A stretch of 64,000 nucleotides of DNA from Leucobacter chironomi DSM 19883 (GCF_000421845.1 NZ_ATXU01000003.1:62001-126000); one strand, 5' to 3'. Positions 8,965-17,624 are shown, counted from the stretch's first letter. Notes: a model not told the origin generated them from the sequence alone. Numbers and translations are program-made.

Positions 8965-9603
8965 CTACTGCTCGCCGGGCTTCGCGTCGCCGGTCTCGGC
9001 CAGGGTCTCGGAGATGAGGGTGCGCAGCTGCGACTCCCCCGCGAGTTGTCCGAGCACGCGGTGCGCGACGCGCCCCTCGGCGTCGAGCACGAGCGTGGTG
9101 GGCACCGCGTTGAGGGGCACCTGGCCCGCGAACGCGCGCTGCACCTCGCGGCCGCCCGCATTGTCCATGATCGAGGGGTACTCGATGCCGAACTGCTCGG
9201 AGAACTGCTGCGCCTGCGCGACCTGGTCGCGGGTGTTGACGCCCACGAACTGCACGCCCTGCGGCCCGAACTCCTCGTAGGCCGCCACGAGGTCGGGGGC
9301 CTCGGCACGGCACGGCGCGCAGCCGGCGTACCAGAAGTTGACCACGGTGACGCTGCCGAGGGTATCGGCGGAGCCGAAGGTGCCGCCGGTCTCGGTCTCG
9401 CCCGAGTACTCGACGGGTTCGGTGCGCTCGGAGGGGGCGATGCTCAGCGACGAACCGTCTCCCGACACGTAGTTCTTGCCGTTCGAATCCTCCCACTGCT
9501 GCGCGAGATTCTCACCGCTGCCGCAGCCGGTGAGCAGCAGCGCCCCCGCGAGCGGCACGGCGAGCGCCGCGAGACGGATGCGGCCCTTGACGCGCGCGCT
9601 CAT
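8965..9603 (-). CDS. TlpA/ResA-family thioredoxin-like lipoprotein
   Basis: An extracytoplasmic thiol-disulfide protein of 212 residues. A lipoprotein signal with lipobox LLTGC is at about residue 22. The thioredoxin domain holds WYAGCAPCRAEAPDL, a CxxC active site, near residue 100. In system II operons this protein keeps apocytochrome c thiols reduced for heme attachment. Start ATG at 9603 overlaps the upstream phosphatase stop as ATGA; the longer open frame upstream is not used. Confidence 0.9.
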   Translation of the reverse strand: MSARVKGRIRLAALAVPLAGALLLTGCGSGENLAQQWEDSNGKNYVSGDGSSLSIAPSERTEPVEYSGETETGGTFGSADTLGSVTVVNFWYAGCAPCRAEAPDLVAAYEEFGPQGVQFVGVNTRDQVAQAQQFSEQFGIEYPSIMDNAGGREVQRAFAGQVPLNAVPTTLVLDAEGRVAHRVLGQLAGESQLRTLISETLAETGDAKPGEQ

Positions 9604-10244
9604 ACGGCCCCCACGTCGACGGCCCCGTCGGTGAGCCCGGCGGCCGGCGTGCGGTAGTCGACCTCGAACCAGCGCTCGCCGCGCTTCTCGAAGGTGGTGA
9701 TGCTCGACAGCTCGCAGCGGCGCTTCGCCGGATTGTGGGCGAGCGGCTTGCCGGTCACGTCGAGGTGCGCGACCCAGATGGGGGCCTGATGGGAGACCAT
9801 CACGATGTCTCCGCCGCGGGTCGTCTCCCACGCCTCGTCCATGGCCTCGCGCATGCGGGAGGCGATATCGCGGAAGGGCTCCCCCCAGCTGGGGCGCAGC
9901 GGGTTCGCGAAGCGGTACCAGTAGCGCGGGTTCTTGAAGACCGACTTCTCGCCCGACTTCACCATGCCCTCGAAGACGTTGGTCGGCTCGATGATGCGCT
10001 CATCGGTGACGATCTCGAGGCCGAGCGCGCTGGCGATGGGCCGCGCTGACTGCTGGGCCCGCTCGAGCGGCGAGGCGAACAGCTTCACGGCGAGGCGGTC
10101 GCTGCCGGCCAGTTCGAGCGCCGCAGCCTCGGCCATGCGGTGCCCGAGTTCGGACAGGCGGAAGCCGGGGATGCGGCCGTACAGCACTCGGTCGGGGTTG
10201 TGCACCTCGGCGTGGCGCACCAGATGCAGCAGTTTGTCGCTCAC
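9600..10244 (-). CDS. histidine phosphatase family protein
   Basis: Phosphoglycerate-mutase-fold phosphatase, 214 residues. The phospho-accepting histidine is in LVRHAEVHN near residue 9. The second arginine region is in FASPLERAQQSA, and the late catalytic His in IVMVSHQAP near residue 150. It heads the cytochrome c biogenesis operon, an arrangement common in actinobacteria, but its substrate there is not established. Its stop overlaps the tlpA start. Confidence 0.85.
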   Translation of the reverse strand: MSDKLLHLVRHAEVHNPDRVLYGRIPGFRLSELGHRMAEAAALELAGSDRLAVKLFASPLERAQQSARPIASALGLEIVTDERIIEPTNVFEGMVKSGEKSVFKNPRYWYRFANPLRPSWGEPFRDIASRMREAMDEAWETTRGGDIVMVSHQAPIWVAHLDVTGKPLAHNPAKRRCELSSITTFEKRGERWFEVDYRTPAAGLTDGAVDVGAV

Positions 10245-10337
10245 GGCTCCATTCTACGTTCGCCGTGTCTGGGAGTTCCCGGGCCGGTGGGCGGCCGCGC
10301 CCCGCTTCGGACGCCGCCGGGGGCGCGCCCGGCCCGG

Positions 10338-10349
10338 TAGACTGTGCGG
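10338..10349 (+). promoter_or_regulatory. -10 element of aspS, leaderless arrangement
   Basis: TAGACT at 10338-10343 ends six bases before the GTG at 10350. Transcription would therefore start at or next to the start codon, and no Shine-Dalgarno sequence is present. This favours the GTG at 10350 over the one at 10344. Confidence 0.6.
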
Positions 10350-11693
10350 GTGACTGAGCGTGTATTGATCAAGGATCTGGCCGCCCGTGAAGACGGCCCC
10401 GTGCGTGTTTCCGGCTGGGTCGAGAAGGTGCGCGACCAGCGGTACGTGCAGTTCGTCGTGCTGCGCGACGAGAGCGGCGCGGTGCAGCTGGTGAACGGCG
10501 GCGTGCTGCGCGAGCCGGATCCCGAGAACCCGCGCTCCGACATCCTCGTGCCGCGCACCACCACGATCAGCGAACTCACCCACGGCAGCTTCATCACCGT
10601 CGAGGGCGAGCTGCAGCACAACGAGCGCGTGAAGCTCGGCGGCGTCGAGATCCAGATCGATCAGATCGAGGTCGTCGCGAAGGCGCTGCCCGACAACCCG
10701 ATCGCCGCCGACAGCGGCATCGACGTGCGCCTCGACTGGCGCTTCCTCGATCTGCGCCGCCCCGAGCAGAACCTCGTCTTCCGCGTGCAGACCACGTTCC
10801 TGCACGCGCTGCGCCAGGTGTGGGTCGATCGCGGCTTCATCGAGATCCAGACCCCGAAGCTCATGGCATCGGCGTCCGAGTCGCGGGCCGAGCTGTTCGA
10901 GGTCGAGTACTTCGAGGGCAAGGCGTTCCTCGCGCAGAGCCCCCAGTTCTTCAAGCAGATGGCGCAGGCCGCCGGCTTCGGCGGCATCTTCGAGGTGGGC
11001 CCGGCGTTCCGCGCCGATCCCTCGTTCACCTCGCGCCACGCGACCGAGTTCACCTCGATCGACACCGAGCTGAGCTGGATCGATTCGCACGAAGACGTCA
11101 TGGAGCTGCACGAGGAGCTCATCGTCGCGGGCCTCTCCGCCGTCAAGGAGAAGCACGGCGAGGAGATCCAGAAGCTCTTCGGCATCGAGCTCGAGGTGCC
11201 GTCGCGCCCCTTCCCGCGCATCCCCCTCGCCGAGGCGAAGGAGATCGTGAAGGCCGAGGGCTACGAGATCCCCCGCGCCGACGCCGACATGGATCCCGAG
11301 GGCGAGCGCCGCATCGCCGCGCACGTCAAGAAGACGTACGGTCACGACTTCGTGTTCCTCACCGACTACGCGTGGTCGATCCGCCCGTTCTACCACATGC
11401 GCCACGAGGGCGACGGCGAGCTCACCAACAGCTACGACCTCATCTACCGCGGCACCGAGATCTCCACGGGCGCGCAGCGCGAGCACCGCATCGAGGTGCT
11501 CGAAGCGCAGGCCGTCGAGAAGGGCATGGACCCGAAGGAGCTCGACTTCTACCTCGACTTCTTCCGCTACGGCGTTCCCCCGCACGGCGGCTTCGGCATG
11601 GGTCTGAACCGCGTGCTCATGCTCATGCTGCAGCAGTCGTCGATCCGCGAGGTGACCTACCTCTTCCGCGGCCCGAACCGCCTGCTGCCGTAG
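10350..11693 (+). CDS. aspS: aspartate--tRNA ligase, archaeal-type
   Basis: Class II aminoacyl-tRNA synthetase of 447 residues. An N-terminal OB-fold anticodon domain (VRVSGWVEKVRDQRYVQFVVLRD) is followed by the catalytic core. Motif 2 lies in FRADPSFTSRHATEFTSID and motif 3 in GGFGMGLNRVLMLML at the end. Bacterial AspRS is about 590 residues with an inserted GAD domain; that is absent, so this is the short archaeal/eukaryal type, which is often non-discriminating and then needs GatCAB to finish Asn-tRNA. Discrimination status cannot be read from the sequence. The gene appears leaderless. Confidence 0.93.
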   Translation: MTERVLIKDLAAREDGPVRVSGWVEKVRDQRYVQFVVLRDESGAVQLVNGGVLREPDPENPRSDILVPRTTTISELTHGSFITVEGELQHNERVKLGGVEIQIDQIEVVAKALPDNPIAADSGIDVRLDWRFLDLRRPEQNLVFRVQTTFLHALRQVWVDRGFIEIQTPKLMASASESRAELFEVEYFEGKAFLAQSPQFFKQMAQAAGFGGIFEVGPAFRADPSFTSRHATEFTSIDTELSWIDSHEDVMELHEELIVAGLSAVKEKHGEEIQKLFGIELEVPSRPFPRIPLAEAKEIVKAEGYEIPRADADMDPEGERRIAAHVKKTYGHDFVFLTDYAWSIRPFYHMRHEGDGELTNSYDLIYRGTEISTGAQREHRIEVLEAQAVEKGMDPKELDFYLDFFRYGVPPHGGFGMGLNRVLMLMLQQSSIREVTYLFRGPNRLLP

Positions 11694-11753
11694 GCGGCCC
11701 GGACCGCCTGCCACCGTAGGCGGCCCGAACCGCCTGCCGCCGTAGGCGGCCCG
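11668..11753. repeat. 26-bp tandem repeat of the aspS 3' end
   Basis: The last 26 bases of aspS, including its TAG (11668-11693), recur at 11694-11719 and 11720-11745 with a few substitutions, and a partial fourth copy follows. The unit starts GCGGCCCGAACCGCCTGC and ends CCGTAG. Each copy carries its own stop codon in shifted frames. Confidence 0.85.
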
Positions 11754-11760
11754 GTCGTCG

Positions 11761-11796
11761 AGTAGCCCCGCACCCCCTCGGAGGTGCGGGGCTACT
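11761..11796 (+). terminator. terminator after aspS
   Basis: Perfect 14-bp stem AGTAGCCCCGCACC with its complement and an 8-nt loop, right after the 26-bp repeats. Confidence 0.75.
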
Positions 11797-11815
11797 GCGT
11801 TTCCCGGGGGCACTA

Positions 11816-11909
11816 CTGAGACCCGATCCACCCACCGCTGAGGCCCGCGAATCACCCCTCTGAGGTCTCGGAATATGCGTTTGGCCTGGGATTTTTCTGC
11901 TGTTAGTGT
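11816..11909 (+). promoter_or_regulatory. phased CTGAG repeats and promoter of the surface-protein operon
   Basis: CTGAG boxes begin at 11816, 11838 and 11860, exactly 22 bp apart, each followed by a related CCCGA/CCCGCGA/TCTCGGA tail. The next 21 bp lead to a -35 TTGGCC (11881), then a 17-bp spacer and -10 TAGTGT (11904). Two-helical-turn phasing up to the -35 suggests binding sites for an activator. The regulator is unknown. Confidence 0.5.
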
Positions 11910-12023
11910 GTGCTCACCGCAGCCGCTCCCGCGCTCTTCGCCGGACGGTTTCGGGTTCATCAGGAGCCCCGCGCGTCATCCGCGCGCGGGCCCGGCTCCA
12001 CCGCTTCAGGGGAGGGGACGACG

Positions 12024-12749
12024 TTGTCCACACATCACACACCGCCGCGGAAGATGCGGAACGCCCGGAACACCCGGAAGATCGCCGCTATCGCCGCCGG
12101 CGCCCTCGTGGTCGGCATCGGCGCCCCCTACACGCTCGCCACCTGGAACGACTCGGAGTGGGTCTGGGGCGGGGCCGGCGGCGTGCCGGGCGTGGGCACC
12201 GGCACCTTCGAGGTGCGGCAGAACACCACCTCGCCGTTCGCCGACGTGGCGCTCAACTGGGTCGACCGCGAGACCAACTCCGGCGGCGGGCTCACCTTCA
12301 CGGCCGGCGCGATCTCGCTGTCGCCCGGCGACACCGTCTACGCGCCGGTCGCGCTGCGCACGACGGCCGAGTCGTCGGCGGCCTCGGTCACCCTCCGCCA
12401 GGCGGTGCCGGCCAGCGGGGTCACGGTCGTGGACGACTACCAGGATCTCTGGAAGTCGATCCGCGTCACGGTCTACACCGAGAAGCGCACCACGCCCGCG
12501 GGGCCGACGAACACCTGCACCTCGGCGAGCGCGGCGAGCTGGGGCACCCCCCTGATCAGCGACGTCAGCCTCGACACCGCGGCTTCGACCACGCAGGCGC
12601 TCGATGCCGAAGCCGGGTCGACCCAGCACTACTGCTTCGCGCTGCACCTGCCGGCGACGCTCCAGGCGGGCCTCACCGTCACGACGATCGACGAACTGCA
12701 GGGGCGCACGATCGCACCGGCGTGGGAGTTCCGCTCGACCTCGGAGTGA
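12024..12749 (+). CDS. alternate-type signal peptide (SipW-dependent) surface protein
   Basis: A secreted protein of 241 residues. The TTG at 12024 follows GGAGGGG with six-base spacing; an ATG at 12054 is the alternative. The N-terminus has the features of the alternate signal class cut by SipW-like peptidases: RKIAAIAAGALVVGIGAP and then YTLATWNDSEW, the W-N-D element typical of these proteins. The remainder is Thr/Ser/Val-rich, predicted all-beta, with two Cys pairs near the end (NTCTS, HYCFAL). By analogy with TasA/TapA-type proteins it could form extracellular fibres, but that is inference. The peptidase gene follows 84 nt later. Confidence 0.75.
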   Translation: MSTHHTPPRKMRNARNTRKIAAIAAGALVVGIGAPYTLATWNDSEWVWGGAGGVPGVGTGTFEVRQNTTSPFADVALNWVDRETNSGGGLTFTAGAISLSPGDTVYAPVALRTTAESSAASVTLRQAVPASGVTVVDDYQDLWKSIRVTVYTEKRTTPAGPTNTCTSASAASWGTPLISDVSLDTAASTTQALDAEAGSTQHYCFALHLPATLQAGLTVTTIDELQGRTIAPAWEFRSTSE

Positions 12750-12833
12750 GAATTCGCGAGGCGCTGCTCGGCGGCGCCTCGCGAACACGGTCCACGGAGT
12801 ATCCGGATCGAGCCGCGGAAGGGGGTGACGGGC

Positions 12834-13505
12834 ATGATCGGCAGGGTTCTCGGCACCGCGGTCACGACGCTCCTCGTCGCGATCGCGGTCGGGCTCGCGA
12901 CGTGGTTCGCCTACTCCTCGGCGTCGGGGGCCACGCTCATCGCGTTCCGCACCGGGTCGATGACACCGACCATGCCGCAGGGCGCGATCGCGGTGACCGT
13001 GCCGGTGCGCGCCGCCGAGCTGCGCGTCGGCGACGTCGTCACGGTGCAGCGCGCGAACGAGGCCATGCCCGTCACGCATCGGATCATCGAGATCCGCGAC
13101 GTGTCGGAGCAGCCCGCCGGCGGGTTCGATGTGCGAGCGGCGGCGCCCGGCCGCACCCTGCCGGGTCGCGCCGATCCCGCAGCCCGCGAGATCGTCATGC
13201 AGGGCGACGCCAACCAGGTGCCGGACGCACTGCCCTACGTCGTGGCGGATGCGCGCCGCGTGGTGGCCGCCGTTCCGCATCTGGGCAGTGCGCTCATGCT
13301 GCTGCAGTCGCCGATCTCGATGGGGGCGCTCGTGATCAGCGTCGGCGCGCTCGTCACCTGGGCGTTCTGGCCGCGCCGCCGGACTCCGGATGCCGGCCCA
13401 CTCCCGGATGCCGGACCGGCGCCGGGCGCCGCGCCGGATGCCGCGCCGTCGCCCGCGGCCGGCGATCGGCCTCGCGGCCGGCATGCGGCGGGGGTGGGAG
13501 CATGA
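12834..13505 (+). CDS. sipW: signal peptidase I, SipW/ER-type
   Basis: Membrane signal peptidase of 223 residues. The catalytic Ser42 is in RTGSMTPTMPQG. Position 82 is His (MPVTHRII) where ordinary bacterial enzymes have Lys, and Asp125 is in MQGDANQVPD. The Ser-His-Asp set marks the archaeal/ER/SipW type. Membrane segments lie at about residues 8-30 and 155-180; the tail is Pro/Ala/Asp-rich. ATG at 12834 has GGAAGGGG upstream. It probably processes the alternate-signal proteins encoded on both sides. Its stop overlaps the next start as ATGA. Confidence 0.88.
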   Translation: MIGRVLGTAVTTLLVAIAVGLATWFAYSSASGATLIAFRTGSMTPTMPQGAIAVTVPVRAAELRVGDVVTVQRANEAMPVTHRIIEIRDVSEQPAGGFDVRAAAPGRTLPGRADPAAREIVMQGDANQVPDALPYVVADARRVVAAVPHLGSALMLLQSPISMGALVISVGALVTWAFWPRRRTPDAGPLPDAGPAPGAAPDAAPSPAAGDRPRGRHAAGVGA

Positions 13506-14257
13506 GCCCCCGTCGATCCGCCTCGGTCCTGCTGGTGCTGTTCATGGCGCTGAGCTGCGCGGGGGTGCTGCTCACCGCTTCGCGCGCCGCCGCGGTGTTC
13601 GAGGAGATCGCAGAGACCGGGCGCCCCGGCTTTCTGCGCCTGAGCGTGGACAGCGCGACGCCGCTGCGGGCCGAGCTCGCACCCGGCGATTCGACGCACT
13701 GGCTCATCGAGGCCGCTCTGCACGATGCCTCGCGCAGCACACTGGCGGTCGAGCTGGTGGCGGCGAGGGTGCCCGAGGAGCTGCGGGGCCTGACGGCGCG
13801 GGTGGACAGCTGCTCGGGCGTCTTCGAGCTCGGGCCCGCGAGCACCGGTGGCGTCGCCTGCTCGGGCGGTGCGGTGAGCGTGCTCGCCACGACGCCCCTC
13901 GAGGCGCTGCCGCGAGACGGTCGGCGCGTCGAGCTCGCGCAGCTGCGGGCTTCGGAGCCGCGCCAGCTGCTCGTGACGCTGTCGCTGCCGGCGATGGCGG
14001 ATCCCCTCGCGCTCACGGGGGAACCGGCCCGTGTGGGGCTCGGGGTGCACACCTCGGGCGAGCTGCCCGGTCCCGGCCCGGCCGGGCTCGATCCGGAGCC
14101 GCCACTCGTCGGCTCGTCGCACTCGGCGGACGGTTCTGCGCCGCCGCTGGCGCTGACCGGCGCCGATGCACTGCCCCTCGGGTCGCTGGCGGTGGGTGTG
14201 CTCGGTATCGGCGCGGTGCTCGCGCTGCGCCGGCGAGATGCGGGGGCCCGGCGGTGA
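13502..14257 (+). CDS. secreted LAxTG-anchored protein
   Basis: A protein of 251 residues with an N-terminal signal (RRSASVLLVLFMALSCAG, cleavage near SRAAA). The C-terminal sorting signal reads LALTG, then a hydrophobic helix (LPLGSLAVGVLGIGAVLAL) and RRRDAGARR. LAxTG is the motif preferred by class E sortases of actinobacteria, so cell-wall anchoring is likely; no sortase gene is in the window. The middle has no domain I recognise and two Cys (DSCSG, VACSG). It is translationally coupled to the peptidase upstream (ATGA) and to the next gene (GTGA). Confidence 0.8.
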   Translation: MSPRRSASVLLVLFMALSCAGVLLTASRAAAVFEEIAETGRPGFLRLSVDSATPLRAELAPGDSTHWLIEAALHDASRSTLAVELVAARVPEELRGLTARVDSCSGVFELGPASTGGVACSGGAVSVLATTPLEALPRDGRRVELAQLRASEPRQLLVTLSLPAMADPLALTGEPARVGLGVHTSGELPGPGPAGLDPEPPLVGSSHSADGSAPPLALTGADALPLGSLAVGVLGIGAVLALRRRDAGARR

Positions 14258-15923
14258 CCCGCGCTCTCCGGCAGCATCGCGGACGCGGGATGAGCGCGGC
14301 CGCCGCCGCGCTGCTCGTGTCTGCCGCGCTCGTGGCGCAGGGCGGGATCACCACCGACGCCACGTGGAACGACGCCGAGTGGGCGCACGCCGCCGCGGTC
14401 GGCACCGCGGACTGCTCGAGCTGCTCGCCGACAACAGCACCGGCGTGGTCGGCCAGTTCGGTCAGGCCCGCACCGACGGGCTGGCGCACGGGGCCGCGGG
14501 CTACGTCACGGATTCGGGCGGCATCGACCTCGCCGACGCGCAGACCGGCCAGTACCCGCATCTCGCCACGCTCAAGCTCTCGAATCTGCTGAACTCGCCG
14601 CTGCTCGGGAACGTGGGGCTCGGGAACACCCTCAGCGATGTCTCCGACCTGGAGGTGGAGGTGGGGGCGGTCGCCGGTGAAGCCGAGCTCGAGGCCTGTG
14701 CGGAGGCATGGGGCGCGGAGACGGCTCAGCAGGCGGTGGCCGCATCGACCGCGGAGGACATCGTCGCGGGTCTCGAACGCCGCTATCTGGCGGCCTCGGC
14801 CGATCTCACGTTCACCTCGCTGGCCGCGGGCGCCCTCGCGGAGGGGCTCGATACGCTGCTGGGGCAGGTGCAGAGCGTCACGAGCGGTCTCATCGGCCAG
14901 AACGGGGTGAAGGCGGGGGTCGAGTCGGGGGTGGCGGCGCTGCTCAACGGTCTGATCAGCACGCCGCTCCTGTCGCTGGGGTCGATCACGCTCAACACGC
15001 TCACCGCGACCATCGATCTGGCTCCCACCCGCGCGCTCGTCAACACGCCTTTCAGCGACAGCGGAGGCGTGGTGGCGATCGATGCCCGGCACGGCACCGT
15101 GTTGATCGACACCAGCGCGCTGCTGCAGCAGGCGTACCCGGAGGGCGTCGGCGAGGGGCTCAACGGTCTGCCGCCGAACACGAACCTGCTCGCCGACCCG
15201 GCGATCCTCACCGCGCTGACCCAGAGTCTCACGACAGCCCTCACCGAGTGGCTCGGCCACATCGAGACCAGCCTGGTGAGCGCCGTCGATCGCATCCAGA
15301 TCTCCTCGACCCTGTCGGTGAACCTGCGAGCACGGCTGCTCTCGATCACCCCGTTCATCGACGTGGGGCACATCGCCGTCACGGTCAGCGGCACGCTCGC
15401 CGACCTCCGCGTGAACACACCCGGCACGGTCACCGCCGAGCTGCAGCTGCTCGGAGGCCTCCTGAGCGGGCTCACCGACCTCCTCACGAAGGGCGTGCTC
15501 AAACCGGTGATCGATCTGCTGCTGGTCACGCTGGTGGGCGGTACGGGCGGCGTGATCGGCGGGGTCGTCACGGGAGTGCTCCCGGCCGTGACCGCCCTGC
15601 CCACCCGCTTCGCGGGTGTCACGGGCACGCTGCTCTCGCTGGTCTCCCGCCTCTACACCGGTCTCTTCCTGTCGAACATCGTGACGATCACGGTCAACGC
15701 GCAGAACGCCCCGGCCTCCGGCGGGCCGCCGCCCCCGGACTGGGCGCCCGGGCAGCCGACGGCGCCGCCCGCGGGGCGGTACGAGGTCGCCGCGATCCGG
15801 GTGGGCGTGCTCGACGGTCTCGGCCCGAACGGGGTGCGCCTCTATCTCGGCCGCGCCTCGGTGGGGCCGGGCTGCTCGGCAGCCCGGGCCGCGCAGCCCG
15901 GCAGCCCTTGCGCCGCCTACTGA
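14254..15923 (+). pseudogene. choice-of-anchor G family surface protein, frameshifted
   Basis: The GTG at 14254 overlaps the previous stop (GTGA). The first frame gives an alternate-type signal (AAAAALLVSAALVAQGG, then TTDATWNDAEWAH) and reaches GTADC, then turns to low-quality sequence ending at 14592. The rest of the protein is in another frame from about 14410 (LLELLADNSTGVVGQFGQ) to 15923, rich in Leu/Thr/Gly with GLNGLPPNTNLL, as in choice-of-anchor G proteins. From memory of the family, 60 or so residues normally separate these parts, so a deletion with frameshift is likely, perhaps between the CTGCTCGAG and CTGCTCGCC repeats. An assembly error is the alternative. The last 7 nt overlap the convergent gene. 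Confidence 0.65.
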
Positions 15924-17605
15924 GCGGGCGGGTGCGCGGCCGTGCGGGTCGCCACGACGACGGTGTCGTCGAGCAGCGAGGCTGAGCCGTCCGGGGCGGT
16001 GGCCGGCCGCGTGCGGGTCTCGGCGGTGATGCGCCACTGCTCGGCGTCGAGGTCGAGCAGCGCGAGTTCGCTCTCCGGGGTGGGAAAGGGCCCGGCGTGC
16101 CCCTGCGCCCAGGGCGGCGGCGCGCCGTGCGAGATCACCACGAGGCTGCCGCCCGGCGCAACACGCTCGGCTGCGGCGCGCAGGATGCGCTCGCGCGGGA
16201 GCTCGACGGGCGACGGGAGAAAACTCGCGGTGACGAGGTCGAAGCCGCGCTCCGAGCCGTCGATCGCGTCCGGCTCCTCGATCCAGTCGCCCAGGTCGGC
16301 CGTGGTGAAGCGAGCGCCGGTGAGGCCCCGCTCGCGGGCGGCTGCGGCGGCGCGCGCGACGGCGGTCTCCGAGAGGTCGACACCGGTGGCCTGCCAGCCC
16401 CGCTCGGCGAGCCACAGCACGTCACCGCCCTCGCCGCAGCCGAGGTCGAGCGAGCGGCCAGGCGCCCACTCGGCGACGATGTCGGCGAGCGAGCGGTTCA
16501 CGCGCCCCGACCAGATGGGGCCGGCGCTGCCGTAGCGCCGCTCCCAGAACGCCACCGGATCCTCGTCGGGGTCGGCGTGCGGGTGGCCGGCGTCGCCGCC
16601 GTGGGCGGCTCCGCGGTGGCCGGAGGCGATGGGCGGATCGGGGTCTGCGGGGTCTGCGGCTGGGGCACCGCCGGCGACGGCGAGCGCGAAGTCGTCGTCG
16701 ACGAGCGCCGCGTTCGCCGCGGCCCCGGCGAGCGTTCCCGCGCCCATCACGATGGGCACCGAGGCGGCGGGGTTCACGACGTTGCCCGCGGCCCAGACAC
16801 GGGGGTGGCTCGTGCGCCCCGTCGGATCGACCGCGATGAACGAGCCCATCGGGGTCTCCGATCGGTCGAGCCCGAGCTCGGCGAGGAAACCGTCGTGCGG
16901 CACGAGCTCGCCAGAGGTGAAGACCGCGTCGACGGCGACCTCGCCGCGGGCGGTGCGCACGGCCGTGATGCGGGATCCATCGCCGACGATCTCGGTGACC
17001 GGGTCGGCGACGAGGTGCACACCGCGCGCCTCGAAGTCGCGGCGCGCCTCGGACGTCAGATCGCCGAGCCCGGCGGTGAAGACGGTGAGGCTGTCGGTCC
17101 ACTGCCGCAGCAGTCGCGCCTGGTGCATCGCCAGCGGCGAGGCGGCCACGACGGCGAGGCGCTGCCCGCGCACCTCCCAGCCGTGGCAGTACGGGCAGTG
17201 CAGGGCGCGCTCGCCCCAGTGCTCGGCGAGGCCGGGGATGGCGGGCAGGGCGTCGGTGACACCCGTCGCGACGACCACGGAGCGGGCCTCGATCGTGTCG
17301 CCGCCGTCGAGCACGAGCTGCAGGGCGCCCCGCGATCCGCCGCCGTCGTCGCGCACCGCTAGCACCGATGCCGCACAGAACTCGACCCCGTAGCGCTCGG
17401 CCTCGACTCGCCCGCGGGCGAGCAGTTCGAGGGGCGGGGTGCCGTCGAGGCCGAGCACGTTGTGCATGTGCGAGGCGAAGCGGTTGCGGGGGCTGCCGGC
17501 GTCGATGACGAGGGTGCGGCGCAGCGAGCGGCCGAGCGCCTGCGCCGCGCTGAGCCCCGCAGCGCCGCCGCCGATCACGATGGTGTCCCAGATTCGATCG
17601 TTCAT
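15917..17605 (-). CDS. thioredoxin-reductase-like FAD oxidoreductase fused to SAM methyltransferase
   Basis: A fusion of 562 residues. Residues 1-310 form a thioredoxin-reductase-type module: FAD motif GGGAAG at 12-17, redox pair C137-P-Y-C140 in HCPYCHGWEV, and a C-terminal GNVVNPAASVP. After a His/Asp-rich linker, a class I methyltransferase follows with the SAM motif LDLGCGEGGD and the acidic GVDLSE. The start ATG at 17605 has GGAGG upstream. The acceptor of electrons and the methyl acceptor are unknown; such fusions occur in other actinobacteria as far as I recall. It is divergent from an XRE-cupin regulator and is probably controlled by it. Confidence 0.85.
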   Translation of the reverse strand: MNDRIWDTIVIGGGAAGLSAAQALGRSLRRTLVIDAGSPRNRFASHMHNVLGLDGTPPLELLARGRVEAERYGVEFCAASVLAVRDDGGGSRGALQLVLDGGDTIEARSVVVATGVTDALPAIPGLAEHWGERALHCPYCHGWEVRGQRLAVVAASPLAMHQARLLRQWTDSLTVFTAGLGDLTSEARRDFEARGVHLVADPVTEIVGDGSRITAVRTARGEVAVDAVFTSGELVPHDGFLAELGLDRSETPMGSFIAVDPTGRTSHPRVWAAGNVVNPAASVPIVMGAGTLAGAAANAALVDDDFALAVAGGAPAADPADPDPPIASGHRGAAHGGDAGHPHADPDEDPVAFWERRYGSAGPIWSGRVNRSLADIVAEWAPGRSLDLGCGEGGDVLWLAERGWQATGVDLSETAVARAAAAARERGLTGARFTTADLGDWIEEPDAIDGSERGFDLVTASFLPSPVELPRERILRAAAERVAPGGSLVVISHGAPPPWAQGHAGPFPTPESELALLDLDAEQWRITAETRTRPATAPDGSASLLDDTVVVATRTAAHPPAQ

Positions 17606-17624
17606 GCCACCAGCCTCCGCCAAC

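Noticed and set aside
8219-9496. A 425-residue CcdA with a large N-terminal domain
   Set aside because: The N-terminal 178 residues are the out-of-frame image of tlpA. The GTG at 8962 just past the tlpA stop gives the normal CcdA length.
14013-16415. An 800-codon minus-strand frame opposite the surface protein gene
   Set aside because: It runs across two real genes in the wrong frame and shows no recognisable domain.
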